Below are positions 33,503-43,228 of a DNA stretch of 64,000 nt, one piece after another. Below the pieces are notes generated by a model. It was not told where the DNA came from, searched no databases, and saw only the letters and a list, made by a program, of their open reading frames with translations. Location: positions 62,001 through 126,000 of the forward strand of contig CALFVI010000009.1 in NCBI GenBank assembly GCA_937928775.1, written 5' to 3'. Every line of letters begins with the position of its first letter. Positions within the stretch are counted from its first letter, which is position 1. The stretch comes from an uncultured Elioraea sp. GTDB lineage: Bacteria; Pseudomonadota; Alphaproteobacteria; Acetobacterales; Acetobacteraceae. Position numbers and translations under genes: made by a program.

Positions 33503-35401
33503 ATGTGCGGCATTGCTGGCCTCTTCGCCCCCGACCTCGATCACGGCACCCTCACGCGCCACGCACAGGCGATGGCCACTGCCCTCGCCCACCGCGGCCC
33601 CGACTCGCGCGGCGTGTGGACGGACGGGGCGGCAGGGCTTGCCCTCGCCCACACCCGGCTTGCCATCCTCGACCTCTCTCCCGCCGGGCACCAACCCATG
33701 GTCTCGGCCTCAGGCCGCTTCGTCATCGCCTACAACGGCGAAACCTACAATACGGAGGAACTGCGCGCCGCGCTGCCTCCCCACAACTGGCGCGGCCATT
33801 CCGATACCGAGGTGATCCTCGAATGCATCGCCCGCTTCGGGGTGGAGGAGACGGCACGCCGGATGAACGCGATCGCCGCCCTCGCCGTGTGGGACAGGGT
33901 GGAGCGCAAGCTCTGGCTCATGCGCGACCGAATCGGCGTCAAGCCTCTCTATTGGGCACAGTTCGGCGACCTTTTTCTGTTCGCGAGCGAACTGAAGGCG
34001 TTGCGGGCGGTGCCCCTTTGGCAGGCCGAGATCAATGAGGAAGCGCGCGCCCTCTATTACCGCTTCGGCTACATCCCCGCCCCACACGCGATCTGGCGAG
34101 GGGTGCGCAAACTCGAACCGGGAACCATCCTCTCGGTGCGCGCGGGAGAAGCGCCAAGGCTCACCCGATACTGGGATTTGCGCGCTGTTGCTGCGCAGGG
34201 ACTTGCCGAACCTCTCTCCTGCAGCGAGGCCGAGGCAGAGGAACGCCTCTCCGCTCTGCTTGCCGATTCCGTGCGACGCCAACGCGTGGCAGATGTGCCG
34301 CTCGGCGCCTTCCTCTCCGGCGGGGTCGATTCCTCCACCGTGGTCGCGCTGATGGGGGCGGATGGCACGGTGCCGAAGACCTTCACCATCGGTTTCGACG
34401 ACCCTGCGCTGAACGAAGCCCCCTTTGCCGAGGCCGTGGCCTGCCACCTTGGCACCGACCACACCACGCTGACGGTAACCGAACGGGAGGCACTGGAGGT
34501 GGTCTCCCGCCTGCCCGAGCTCTACGACGAACCGTTCGCCGATCCGTCCGGCGTGCCCACGGCCGTCGTCTGCCGCCTTGCGCGAACGCAAGCAACGGTC
34601 GCGCTTTCCGGCGACGGTGGGGATGAGCTCTTCTCCGGCTATCGCCGGTATATGTTCGGGCTTGCGCTGTGGCGCTGCATCGCGCGCCTTCCCCGCCCGG
34701 TCCGCGTACTGGGCGGCGCGGTGCTGAGCCGAATACCCCACCAAATCGCTGATGCGCTTGGCCGTGCCATGCCCAACGGCCCGCCGGTGCGGGCTTTCGG
34801 GCACCGGCTTCGCCGCATCGGCGCCATCCTTGCCAATGGCACTTTCCCGCGCCTCTACGACGAAATCGTCGCGATGTGGCGCGACCCACCGCTCAGCCAT
34901 CCTGTCGCGGTTCCTGATTGTGCCGACCTTTCGCCCGCCCTGTCGCCCCTCGACCATATGCGGCTCTTCGACCAGCTGACCTACCTGCCAGAGGACATTC
35001 TCACCAAGGTCGATCGCGCCTCGATGGCGGTTGGGCTCGAGGTGCGCGTGCCGCTTCTCGATCACCGCGTGGTGGAATTCGCCTGGTCGTTGCCCGAAGC
35101 CTGGAACCTAGCTGAGGCGGGAGGCAAGCGCCTCCTTCGCCGGGTGCTGTATCGGCACGTGCCGAGGGCTCTGATCGAACGCCCCAAGCAAGGCTTTTCA
35201 CCGCCGACAGGAGAATGGATGAAGGGTCCGTTGCGCGATTGGGCCGAGGACCTCCTCTCGCCCGCGGCCCTTGACCAGGCTGGGCTTGCCGCCGGCCCGA
35301 TCCGCGAGCGATGGCACGCGCATCTCTCCGGCCGGGCAGACGAGCTGTATCATCTGTGGACGGTCCTGATGGATCAAGCCTGGCGCCGCCGCTGGCTTTG
35401 A
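33503..35401 (+). CDS. asnB: Asparagine synthase (glutamine-hydrolysing), AsnB-type
   Basis: A 632-residue two-domain amidotransferase. The N-terminal glutaminase begins with the nucleophile Cys2 (MCGIAGLFAP), followed by AHRGPDSRG, RLAILDLSPAGHQPM and YNGETYN (relatives usually have Ile where this has Thr). The synthetase domain has the ATP PP-loop FLSGGVDSSTVVALM (about residues 271-285) and LSGDGGDELFSGYRRY. It produces asparagine or, in glycan clusters, amidates sugar acids or peptides on the carrier. Being next to glycosyltransferases it more likely serves the surface-glycan pathway than amino-acid supply. The downstream glycosyltransferase ATG overlaps its TGA. Confidence 0.92.
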   Translation: MCGIAGLFAPDLDHGTLTRHAQAMATALAHRGPDSRGVWTDGAAGLALAHTRLAILDLSPAGHQPMVSASGRFVIAYNGETYNTEELRAALPPHNWRGHSDTEVILECIARFGVEETARRMNAIAALAVWDRVERKLWLMRDRIGVKPLYWAQFGDLFLFASELKALRAVPLWQAEINEEARALYYRFGYIPAPHAIWRGVRKLEPGTILSVRAGEAPRLTRYWDLRAVAAQGLAEPLSCSEAEAEERLSALLADSVRRQRVADVPLGAFLSGGVDSSTVVALMGADGTVPKTFTIGFDDPALNEAPFAEAVACHLGTDHTTLTVTEREALEVVSRLPELYDEPFADPSGVPTAVVCRLARTQATVALSGDGGDELFSGYRRYMFGLALWRCIARLPRPVRVLGGAVLSRIPHQIADALGRAMPNGPPVRAFGHRLRRIGAILANGTFPRLYDEIVAMWRDPPLSHPVAVPDCADLSPALSPLDHMRLFDQLTYLPEDILTKVDRASMAVGLEVRVPLLDHRVVEFAWSLPEAWNLAEAGGKRLLRRVLYRHVPRALIERPKQGFSPPTGEWMKGPLRDWAEDLLSPAALDQAGLAAGPIRERWHAHLSGRADELYHLWTVLMDQAWRRRWL

Positions 35402-36522
35402 TGGGCCAGCGCCTGCGAATCCTGCACCTCATCACCACCCTCGGCCCGGGCGGAGCGGAGGCGATGCTGGCGAAACTCATCGCTGCCACCCCCGATTTCG
35501 CGCACGCAGTGATCTCGCTTGATCGTCAGACCGACATGGAGCCCGCGCTCCGTCAGGCCAACGCTTCGGTGACCGTGCTCGGCCTTGCCTCTCCCCTCGC
35601 TTTTCCCGCGAGCCTGCAGAGACTCTGGCGCGCCGCGAGCGCCTTTCGTCCTGACCTCATCCAATCGTGGCTTTGGCATGCCGACCTGGCAGCGACCCTC
35701 ATTCGCTTGGCTCTTCGTCCACGGCCACCGCTCGTTTGGTCGCTCCGCTGCTCCGGGATGGAGTTCGGGCACTACCGCCTGTCCACGCGCTTGGTGCTCT
35801 CTGCCCTGGCCCCTCTTTCACGCGTGCCCGATGTGGTTCTTGCCAATAGCGAGGCTGGCCTGCAGTGGCACTTGGCCCGCGGCTATCGCCCGCGCCGAAC
35901 CCTGGTGATCCCCAACGGCTTCGATCTTGAGCGTTTCCGCCCCGACCCAGCCGCCCGGCCGCGCGTTCTCGCAGAGCTTGGCTGGCCGGAGCACTCCATC
36001 CTCATCGGCCTGATCGCGCGGGTCGATGCGATGAAGGACCACGCGACCTTCCTCGCCGCCCTCGCGCGCACGGCCGACCCCGTGCGCGCCGTCTTGATCG
36101 GCCGCGGCACGGACACCCTCGCCATCCCGCCCGATCTGCGCCCCCGTCTTGCCGCCCTCGGCCAGCGCAGCGACATCGCGCGCCTGCTGCCGGGGCTCGA
36201 CATCCTCTGCGTCTCTTCGCGCTTCGGCGAGGGGTTTCCGAACGTGCTCGGCGAAGCGATGGCGTGCGCCATTCCCTGCATCGCAACCGATGTGGGGGAC
36301 TGCGCGCGCATCCTCGGCCCGGCGGGGCTTGTCGTCCCGCCGGGCGACGCTGTCGCCCTCGCCGAGGCGATCTCCGCGCTCGCCGCCGACCCGGCTCGCC
36401 GCCACGCTCTCGGGCAGGCCGGACGGGACAGGGTGGCTGCCCTATTCTCCCTTCGCACCGTTGCCGAGGCCTATCGGGCCCTCTGGCGCGATCTCGCCAA
36501 GCCCTCTTTTGGCCCTGCTTGA
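35401..36522 (+). CDS. Glycosyltransferase family 4
   Basis: A 373-residue GT-B enzyme. N-terminal ILHLITTLGPGGAEAMLAKLI is the classic GT4 opening and NSEAGLQWHLARGYRPRRTLVIPNG the linker. The C-terminal half has GLIARVDAMKDHATFLAAL, then CVSSRFGEGFPNVLGEAMACAIPCIATDVGD with the EX7E donor-binding pattern. It overlaps the end of asnB by one base (TGATG). Intact. It adds a sugar to the cluster's glycan on the cytoplasmic side of the membrane; donor and acceptor unknown. The frame is open further upstream into asnB, but only this start matches the family. Confidence 0.93.
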   Translation: MGQRLRILHLITTLGPGGAEAMLAKLIAATPDFAHAVISLDRQTDMEPALRQANASVTVLGLASPLAFPASLQRLWRAASAFRPDLIQSWLWHADLAATLIRLALRPRPPLVWSLRCSGMEFGHYRLSTRLVLSALAPLSRVPDVVLANSEAGLQWHLARGYRPRRTLVIPNGFDLERFRPDPAARPRVLAELGWPEHSILIGLIARVDAMKDHATFLAALARTADPVRAVLIGRGTDTLAIPPDLRPRLAALGQRSDIARLLPGLDILCVSSRFGEGFPNVLGEAMACAIPCIATDVGDCARILGPAGLVVPPGDAVALAEAISALAADPARRHALGQAGRDRVAALFSLRTVAEAYRALWRDLAKPSFGPA

Positions 36523-36561
36523 CGCGCCGCCTCAGCCCGCGTTCCCTCCGCCACGCGCGAC

Positions 36562-36570
36562 AGGAGGAGG
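36562..36570 (+). promoter_or_regulatory. Ribosome-binding site of pyrB
   Basis: AGGAGGAGG a few bases before a GTG start at 36574, supporting that non-ATG start of the carbamoyltransferase gene. Confidence 0.7.
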
Positions 36571-36573
36571 ATC

Positions 36574-37530
36574 GTGGCGGACGGAGGGTTCGGGCGGCTG
36601 ATCGGGCGCAGGCGCCACCTCCTCGGCATTGGTGGGCTCGATTCTCGTGCCGTCCTCGCCGTGCTCGACCTGGCCGAAACCTACATCAGCCTCGCCCGCA
36701 AGGGCGGCGCGCGCGACGTGCTGCGCGGGCGGACGGTGCTCAACCTCTTCTTCGAGACCTCGACCCGCACCCGCACGAGTTTCGAGCTTGCCGGCAAGCG
36801 CCTGGGCGCCGACGTGATCACCATGTCCCCCTCCGGCTCGGCGATGGCCAAGGGCGAGAGCTTGCTCGACACCGCCACCACGCTGAACGCGATGGCGGTT
36901 GACGTCCTCGTCGTCCGCCACGACCAGGCGGGCACCGCTGCCCTGCTCGCACAGAAGGTTGATGCCTCGGTAATCAACGCCGGCGACGGCGCGCACGAGC
37001 ATCCGACGCAGGCTTTGCTCGATGCGCTCACCATCCGCCGCCATCGCGGCACGCTGGCGGGGCTCACAGTCGCGATCTGCGGCGACATCCTCCACTCGCG
37101 CGTCGCCCGCTCCAATGTCCGGCTGCTTTCGATGATGGGCAGCAAAGTCCGCCTTTGCGCCCCGCCCACCCTGATGCCCGCTGCCGCCGCCGAATGGGGG
37201 GTGGAGGTGTTTACCGACCTGCGCGCCGCCCTGCGCGAGGCCGACGTGGTGATGATGCTCCGCCTGCAGCGCGAGCGGATGAGCAGTGCCTTCGTCCCCT
37301 CCGCCCGCGAGTTCTTCCGCTTCTACGGGCTTGATCGGGAAAAACTCGCCCTCGCACGGCCCGATGCCCTTGTCATGCATCCTGGGCCAATGAACCGTGG
37401 TGTTGAGATCGATAGTTCCGTCGCCGACGATCTCGCGCACAGCGTGATCGAGGAGCAGGTCGAGATGGGAGTCGCGGTGCGCATGGCGGTGCTCGACCTC
37501 CTGGTGCGCGACGCCCGCCGCAACGCATGA
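36574..37530 (+). CDS. pyrB: Aspartate carbamoyltransferase catalytic subunit
   Basis: A 318-residue enzyme of pyrimidine synthesis that joins carbamoyl phosphate and aspartate. The carbamoyl-phosphate loop reads [20 protein letters not shown] (about residues 59-78), followed by [14 protein letters not shown] and [12 protein letters not shown]. No pyrI regulatory subunit gene is present; instead the next gene, overlapping by ATGA, encodes a dihydroorotase homologue that lacks its metal ligands, the arrangement of class A enzymes where such a partner is structural. Confidence 0.96.
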   Translation: MADGGFGRLIGRRRHLLGIGGLDSRAVLAVLDLAETYISLARKGGARDVLRGRTVLNLFFETSTRTRTSFELAGKRLGADVITMSPSGSAMAKGESLLDTATTLNAMAVDVLVVRHDQAGTAALLAQKVDASVINAGDGAHEHPTQALLDALTIRRHRGTLAGLTVAICGDILHSRVARSNVRLLSMMGSKVRLCAPPTLMPAAAAEWGVEVFTDLRAALREADVVMMLRLQRERMSSAFVPSAREFFRFYGLDREKLALARPDALVMHPGPMNRGVEIDSSVADDLAHSVIEEQVEMGVAVRMAVLDLLVRDARRNA

Positions 37531-38795
37531 AGACGCTGTTCCGTCACGTCCATCTGCTCGACCCTGCTTCGGGTCGCGACTCGCTGGGCTCCTTGCTCGT
37601 CGTCGATGGCCGGATTGCCGCGTTAGACCCGCCCGAGTGGCCTTCCGACGCTGCGGTGGTTGAGGGAGCAGGGCTTTGTCTCTGCCCCGGCCTGATCGAC
37701 CTGCGGGTCGGGCTGCGCGAACCTGGCGAGGAGCACAAGGAGAGCCTTGCCACTTTGGCCGCCCGCGCCGCCGCTGGGGGTGTTACCACCCTGGTCGCTC
37801 TGCCCGATACTTCGCCGCCGCTTGATCAGCCTGCGCTTGTTGAGTTCGTCTCCCGCCGCGCTGCCTCCTTCGGCTCCGTCACCGTGCTGCCGATGGGGGC
37901 AGCGACGAAGGGCTGCGCTGGGCGCGAACTCGCCGAAATGGGCCTGTTGCGCGAAGCGGGTGCGGTTGCCTTCTCCGATGGCCGTCGCGCCATCGCCGAG
38001 GCCCGCACGATGCGCCTCGCTCTCGCTTATGCCGCTGCTTTCGGCGCGATGGTGGTGCAACATCCGCAGGAGCCCTCGCTCAGCGCCGGTGCGGTCGCCA
38101 CCGAAGGCCTGCTCGCTTCCTCCTTGGGCCTTCCCGCCGCCCCAGCCGCCGCTGAGGCCATCCTTGTTGCGCGCGACATTCGCCTGGCGGAACTGACCGG
38201 CGGGCATGTCCATTTCTCGCCGGTGAGCACCAGCGAAGCGCTCGATCTCATCCGCGCTGCGAAAGCGCGCGGGCTGCGCGTCACCTGCGACACCGCCCCG
38301 CCTTACTTCGACCTCAACGAGACCGCGATCGGGGAATGGCGCACCTACGCCCGCCTTTCCCCTCCTCTGCGGTCAGAGGCCGATCGCCTCGCTGTGCTGG
38401 CCGCCCTCGCCGACGGCACCATCGACGCCATCGCCTCCGACCACCAGCCGCAGGACACAGACGCCAAGCGCCTTCCTTTTGCGCTTGCCGAACCGGGCGG
38501 GGTGGGTTTGGAAACCCTGCTCGCGGTAACGCTGAATGCCGTGCACCATGGCAGCCTGCGTTTGCTTGATGCCATCGCGCTTCTGACCAGCCGCCCGGCC
38601 GCTCTGCTGGGGCTCGAGTGCGGCCGGCTTGCCCCTGGTGCGCCGGCTGACCTGTGCCTGTTTGATCGCGACCTTGCCTGGCAGATTCGCGCCGACGACC
38701 TCATCGGGCCAAGCCGCAACACGCCCTTTGATGGACGGCCGATGCAGGGGAGGGTGGTTGGGACCTGGAAGGCGGGGGTGAAGGTGTTCGGATGA
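37527..38795 (+). CDS. pyrC: Dihydroorotase homologue lacking metal ligands (PyrC'-like)
   Basis: A 422-residue amidohydrolase-fold protein. Where active dihydroorotases carry HxH in DxHxHLREPG, this one has [16 protein letters not shown], so both histidines are gone (Arg60, Gly62). The later TPHH-type histidine is also replaced in [11 protein letters not shown], while the aspartate in ASDHQPQ remains. In Pseudomonas and others, such inactive homologues stabilise aspartate carbamoyltransferase. The 4-base overlap with pyrB supports a complex. The active dihydroorotase should be encoded elsewhere. It overlaps plsY likewise. Confidence 0.88.
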   Translation: MKTLFRHVHLLDPASGRDSLGSLLVVDGRIAALDPPEWPSDAAVVEGAGLCLCPGLIDLRVGLREPGEEHKESLATLAARAAAGGVTTLVALPDTSPPLDQPALVEFVSRRAASFGSVTVLPMGAATKGCAGRELAEMGLLREAGAVAFSDGRRAIAEARTMRLALAYAAAFGAMVVQHPQEPSLSAGAVATEGLLASSLGLPAAPAAAEAILVARDIRLAELTGGHVHFSPVSTSEALDLIRAAKARGLRVTCDTAPPYFDLNETAIGEWRTYARLSPPLRSEADRLAVLAALADGTIDAIASDHQPQDTDAKRLPFALAEPGGVGLETLLAVTLNAVHHGSLRLLDAIALLTSRPAALLGLECGRLAPGAPADLCLFDRDLAWQIRADDLIGPSRNTPFDGRPMQGRVVGTWKAGVKVFG

Positions 38796-39388
38796 CTGCG
38801 ATCGGTCTGCTCGTCTTCGGCTTCCTGCTCGGTTCGATCCCCTTCGGACTGATCCTCACCCGCCTCGCCGGGGCAGGCGATGTGCGCCGGATCGGATCGG
38901 GCAACATCGGCGCAACGAATGTGCTGCGCACTGGGCGAAAGGACCTCGCTGCCGCCACCCTGGTGCTGGATGGCGGGAAGGGAGCGGTTGCAGTCGCTCT
39001 CGGCGCCGATTTCGGGGATGGGCCCGACGCCGGGCTGCTCTCCGGTTTCGGCGCGGTGTTGGGGCACATGTTCACGCCCTGGCTCGGCTTTGCCGGCGGC
39101 AAGGGGGTGGCCACGGGCCTGGGCACGCTGATCGGCGCGGCCTGGCCGGTCGGCGTCGCGGCCTGCGCGGTCTGGATCGGCACCGCTCTGATCACGCGGA
39201 TGTCCTCGCTCTCCGCCCTGGTTGCCTTCGCTGCCGCCCCCCCCCTTGCCGCCTGGTTCGCTGGAAAGTCAGTGGTCGTGCTGGCGCTCGCGATCTGCGG
39301 CTTCGTGTGGCTTCGGCATTGGGCGAACATCCGCCGCCTGCTCGCAGGCACCGAGCCGAAGATCGGGCAGACCGAGAAGGACCAGTGA
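38792..39388 (+). CDS. plsY: Acyl-phosphate:glycerol-3-phosphate acyltransferase
   Basis: A 198-residue integral membrane enzyme with five or so helices. The motifs are present: [12 protein letters not shown], the glycerol-3-phosphate motif [14 protein letters not shown] (about residue 35), GGKGAVAV and [16 protein letters not shown]. It makes lysophosphatidate, the first membrane lipid intermediate. Start ATG overlaps the pyrC' stop, and its stop overlaps the GTG of dprA, forming the tightly packed run pyrB-pyrC'-plsY-dprA that is common in alphaproteobacteria. Confidence 0.95.
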   Translation: MTAIGLLVFGFLLGSIPFGLILTRLAGAGDVRRIGSGNIGATNVLRTGRKDLAAATLVLDGGKGAVAVALGADFGDGPDAGLLSGFGAVLGHMFTPWLGFAGGKGVATGLGTLIGAAWPVGVAACAVWIGTALITRMSSLSALVAFAAAPPLAAWFAGKSVVVLALAICGFVWLRHWANIRRLLAGTEPKIGQTEKDQ

Positions 39389-40512
39389 CCGAGGAGGAAC
39401 GGCTTGCGCGGTTGAGGCTCGCGCGGACGGCTGGTCTCGGCGAGGCCACCGCGAGGGCGCTGATCGCACGCGAGGGGTCGGCGTTGGCCGCTCTGACGGT
39501 GCTGCCGCGCACGCGGCGGGGGCGGGCACTCATCGTCCCCTCCCCTGCCGCCGCGGAGGCTGAAGTCGCTGCTCTCGCCCGGTTCGGGGCCCGCCTGATC
39601 GTGCTTGGCGATCCGGACTACCCGGCCGGGCTTGCCGCGTTGTCAGACGCGCCGCTGGCGCTTGCGGTGGCAGGCGATGTTTCCGCCCTCTCCGCCCGCG
39701 CGGTCGCCATCGTTGGGGCCCGCAACGCCTCGGCGGTGGGGCGACGCATCGCGGCCGACCTGGCGCGCGGGCTAGTCGAGGCCGGTATCACGGTCGTCTC
39801 CGGGTTGGCGCGGGGGATCGACGCTGCGGCCCACGACGGCGCCCTCGCCTCTGGTGGTCTGACCGTGGCTGTGGTGGCGACCGGCCTTGATTGCCCCTAC
39901 CCGCCTGAACATGCCAGGCTGCAGGCGCGACTCAGCGAGTCCGGCGCTGTGGTGACGGAAGCCCCGCTCGGCACCGCGCCCCACCGCACGCTGTTTCCCC
40001 GCCGCAATCGAATCATCGCTGGGCTTTCCCTGGGCGTCGTGGTGGTCGAGGCTGCCGAGCGGTCGGGATCGCTGATCACTGCCCGCTTGGCCCTTGAAGG
40101 GGGCCGCGAGGTGTTCGCCGTTCCCGGTTCGCCGCTCGAGCCCCGCGCCAAGGGACCGAACGGTCTGATCCGCCAGGGTGCCCACCTTGTCGAGACGGTT
40201 GAGGACATCCTCTCCGCCCTTCCGCCAGCCCCCCGCTCGCCGCCGCGGCTGATCCCGTCCTGCGCGCGGGAAGCCCTTGCCGAGCCCCTCGCGCCAAGGC
40301 CGGGTGTCGCCGCGCCGGCGACGACCGACGAGGTCGGCGAAGCGCTGTCGGCGGTGCTGGCCTTGCTGTCGCCTACCCCCGTCACGGTTGACGAGCTCCT
40401 CCGCCGCTGCCCATGTTCACCAAGCGCGGTCGCCGCCGCCCTCCTCGAACTCGACCTCGAGGGACGTATCGAGCGGCTGCCCGGAAACCGCGTCGCGTTG
40501 GGCGCACGGTGA
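39385..40512 (+). CDS. dprA: DNA-processing protein DprA
   Basis: A 375-residue protein that loads RecA on incoming single-stranded DNA during transformation. The extended Rossmann core has [53 protein letters not shown] and [23 protein letters not shown], all diagnostic. A C-terminal winged-helix-like domain ([35 protein letters not shown]) follows a proline-rich linker. The start is a GTG overlapping the plsY stop. Confidence 0.95.
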   Translation: MTEEERLARLRLARTAGLGEATARALIAREGSALAALTVLPRTRRGRALIVPSPAAAEAEVAALARFGARLIVLGDPDYPAGLAALSDAPLALAVAGDVSALSARAVAIVGARNASAVGRRIAADLARGLVEAGITVVSGLARGIDAAAHDGALASGGLTVAVVATGLDCPYPPEHARLQARLSESGAVVTEAPLGTAPHRTLFPRRNRIIAGLSLGVVVVEAAERSGSLITARLALEGGREVFAVPGSPLEPRAKGPNGLIRQGAHLVETVEDILSALPPAPRSPPRLIPSCAREALAEPLAPRPGVAAPATTDEVGEALSAVLALLSPTPVTVDELLRRCPCSPSAVAAALLELDLEGRIERLPGNRVALGAR

Positions 40513-40552
40513 GAGAATGCCCCCCGGAGGGGCCCGATACCCGAAAAGGATC

Positions 40553-43153
40553 ATGGACGTCGTCGTCGTCGAATCCCCCGCCAAGGCGAAAACGATCAAC
40601 GGCTACCTGGGCCGCAACTACACTGTGCTTGCCTCCTACGGGCACGTTCGTGACCTCCCCGCGCGGGACGGTTCGGTTCGCCCCGACGAGGACTTCGCCA
40701 TGGACTGGGAGCCGGATGCGCGCGGCGAGAGGCAGGTGCGCGCCATCGCCCAGGCGCTGAAGGGGGCGAAGCGGCTCTATCTCGCCACCGACCCCGACCG
40801 CGAGGGCGAGGCGATCTCCTGGCACGTGAAGGAGATGCTGGCGGAACGCCACGCTCTGAACGGGGTTGATGTCAAGCGGATCGTCTTCAACGAGGTTACC
40901 AAGAGTGCGGTGCAGCGGGCGCTCGACAATCCGCGCGACCTCGACCCCGACTTGATCGATGCCTACCTCGCACGGCGCGCGCTCGATTACCTGTTCGGCT
41001 TCACCCTCTCACCGGTGCTTTGGCGCAAGCTACCCGGCAGCCGCAGTGCCGGGCGGGTGCAGAGTGTGGCCCTTCGCCTCATCTGCGAGCGCGAAGCCGA
41101 GATCGAGACCTTCCGGCCGCGCGAGTACTGGACCATCACTGGTCTCTTCCTGACCGAGGCGGGTCTGCCCTTCTCTGCCCGCCTGACGGTCTTGGACGGC
41201 AGGAAGCTCGACCAGTTCGACCTCGGCGACGAACGTGCGGCCGAAGCGGCAAGGCGGGCGGCGGAGGCGGCGCGCTATCGAGTGAGCGCGATCGAACGGA
41301 AAAGAGTGAGGCGCGCCCCCCCGCCTCCGTTCACCACCTCGACCCTGCAGCAAGAGGCCTCCCGCAAGCTCGGGTTTTCCGCCACGCGCACCATGCGCGT
41401 CGCCCAGCAGCTCTACGAAGGTGTAGAGATCGACGGTGAAACCGTTGGTCTCATTACATACATGCGAACAGACGGGGTGCAGATGGCGGAAGAGGCGATC
41501 AGCGCCATCCGCGCCTATCTCGGCCGCGCTTTCGGCCAGGACTACCTCCCGCCCTCCCCCCGGCGTTACGCCAGCAAGGCCAAGAACGCGCAGGAAGCGC
41601 ACGAGGCGATCCGCCCGACCGACATCGCCCGCCGGCCTGAGGACGTCGCGCACGGTCTCAGCGAGGACCAGCGTCGGCTGTACGAGTTAATCTGGAAGCG
41701 GGCGGCGGCAAGCCAGATGGCCGCGGCCGAGTTCGACCAGACCTCGGTCGAAATCGCCTCTGCGGATCGGCGCATTGTTTTCCGTGCTTCGGGTTCGGTG
41801 CTTGTATTCGACGGATTTCTTAAGCTCTACCAAGAGGACCGGGACGAACCGTCGGAGGATGAGGAAGGCCGCTCGCTCCCCGCCTTGCGCGAGGACGAGC
41901 GCCTTACACTGACGGAAGCAAGGGCCGACCGGCACTTCACCCAGCCGCCGCCGCGTTATACGGAAGCGAGCCTCGTGAAAAAGCTCGAGGAGCTCGGCAT
42001 CGGCCGCCCCTCGACCTACGCCTCCATCCTGCAGGTGCTGCAGGATCGCGCCTATGTGCGGCTGGAAAACCGCCGCTTCGTCCCCGAGGACCGCGGGCGC
42101 ATCGTCACCGCCTTCCTCGAGAACTTCTTTGCGCACTACGTGGCCTACGACTTCACCGCCTCGCTCGAGGAAAAACTCGACGACATCTCAGGCGGGCGGG
42201 CGCGTTGGCGCGAGGTGATGCGTGAGTTCTGGCGCGATTTCGTGCGCGCGGTGGAAGAGACCAAGGAACTTCGCATCTCCGACGTTGCCACAGCACTCGA
42301 TCGCGAGCTCGGCCCTCACTTCTTCCCCGACCGGGGGGATGGCACCGACCCCCGCGCCTGCCCGCGCTGCGGCACCGGCCGATTGGGCCTTCGCATCGGC
42401 GGCAATACCGGAGCCTTCATCGGCTGCTCGAACTATCCCGAGTGCCGCTACACCCGAAACCTTACCTCGACCGAAAATGAGGGGGAGGAGCGCCTGCTCG
42501 GGCACCACCCGGAGACGGGTGAGCCCGTGCTGCTGAGGAAAGGGCCCTACGGCTTTTACGTTCAGCTCGGCGAGAGCAAGGAGGCACTGGCGGAGGACAG
42601 CGGTGCGAAACGCAAGCGGGGCAAGGCGAAGGCAGCAGTGTCGGCGCCCAAGCCGAGGCGCGCCTCCATCCCCAAAGGCATCGATCCGGCCTCCGTCAGC
42701 CTGGAACAGGCTTTGGGCTGGCTGTCCCTGCCGCGCCTGGTCGGCATCCACCCTGAACGGGGGGAGCCGATCTTCGCCGGCCTCGGGCAGTTCGGACCCT
42801 ATGTGAAGGTCGGCAACGTCTACGCCTCGCTCGATAAGGACGACGACGTGCTAAGTGTGGGTCTCAATCGCGCCGTCGTGCTGCTCGCCAAGAAGCTCGA
42901 CTCGGTGCGCAGCCTTGGCCAACACCCCGAGGGCGGGGAGGTGGTGGTGCGCCGCGGCCGTTTCGGCCCCTACGTGCAGCACGGCGGTCGTGTCGCCTCG
43001 CTGCCCAAAGGTATGGGCATGGAGGAGATCGCGCTCGATGAAGCGCTGCGGCTTCTGGCGGAGAAGGGCAAGGCGCTGGCACCGGCGCGCGGCGCGGCCC
43101 GTGCAGCGGGCGCGAGCAAGGGGCGCGGCAAACGCGCCGCCGCAGGCGGCTGA
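40553..43153 (+). CDS. topA: DNA topoisomerase I
   Basis: An 866-residue type IA topoisomerase that relaxes negative supercoils. The Toprim domain begins VVVESPAKAKTINGYLG and has LATDPDREGEAISW. The active-site Tyr is residue 303 in GLITYMRTDG. One four-cysteine zinc motif is seen (CPRCGTGRLGLRIGG...IGCSNYPEC), then C-terminal repeats of the GxxPETGEPVLLRKGPYGFYVQLG type and a Lys/Arg/Ala-rich tail. The frame is open upstream, but the ATG at 40553 with AAAAGGA just before it matches the family start. It lies 40 bases after dprA. Confidence 0.97.
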   Translation: MDVVVVESPAKAKTINGYLGRNYTVLASYGHVRDLPARDGSVRPDEDFAMDWEPDARGERQVRAIAQALKGAKRLYLATDPDREGEAISWHVKEMLAERHALNGVDVKRIVFNEVTKSAVQRALDNPRDLDPDLIDAYLARRALDYLFGFTLSPVLWRKLPGSRSAGRVQSVALRLICEREAEIETFRPREYWTITGLFLTEAGLPFSARLTVLDGRKLDQFDLGDERAAEAARRAAEAARYRVSAIERKRVRRAPPPPFTTSTLQQEASRKLGFSATRTMRVAQQLYEGVEIDGETVGLITYMRTDGVQMAEEAISAIRAYLGRAFGQDYLPPSPRRYASKAKNAQEAHEAIRPTDIARRPEDVAHGLSEDQRRLYELIWKRAAASQMAAAEFDQTSVEIASADRRIVFRASGSVLVFDGFLKLYQEDRDEPSEDEEGRSLPALREDERLTLTEARADRHFTQPPPRYTEASLVKKLEELGIGRPSTYASILQVLQDRAYVRLENRRFVPEDRGRIVTAFLENFFAHYVAYDFTASLEEKLDDISGGRARWREVMREFWRDFVRAVEETKELRISDVATALDRELGPHFFPDRGDGTDPRACPRCGTGRLGLRIGGNTGAFIGCSNYPECRYTRNLTSTENEGEERLLGHHPETGEPVLLRKGPYGFYVQLGESKEALAEDSGAKRKRGKAKAAVSAPKPRRASIPKGIDPASVSLEQALGWLSLPRLVGIHPERGEPIFAGLGQFGPYVKVGNVYASLDKDDDVLSVGLNRAVVLLAKKLDSVRSLGQHPEGGEVVVRRGRFGPYVQHGGRVASLPKGMGMEEIALDEALRLLAEKGKALAPARGAARAAGASKGRGKRAAAGG

Positions 43154-43228
43154 GGAGGTGGCGGCACCGCGCACGGCAGCGCGATTTCGCCGCCACATCA
43201 CGCCGCTGCATACTGAGCTGCAGCGGAC

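Noticed and set aside
36574-38795. Pyrimidine operon with active dihydroorotase
   Set aside because: Metal ligands are absent from the pyrC homologue, so it is described as non-catalytic.
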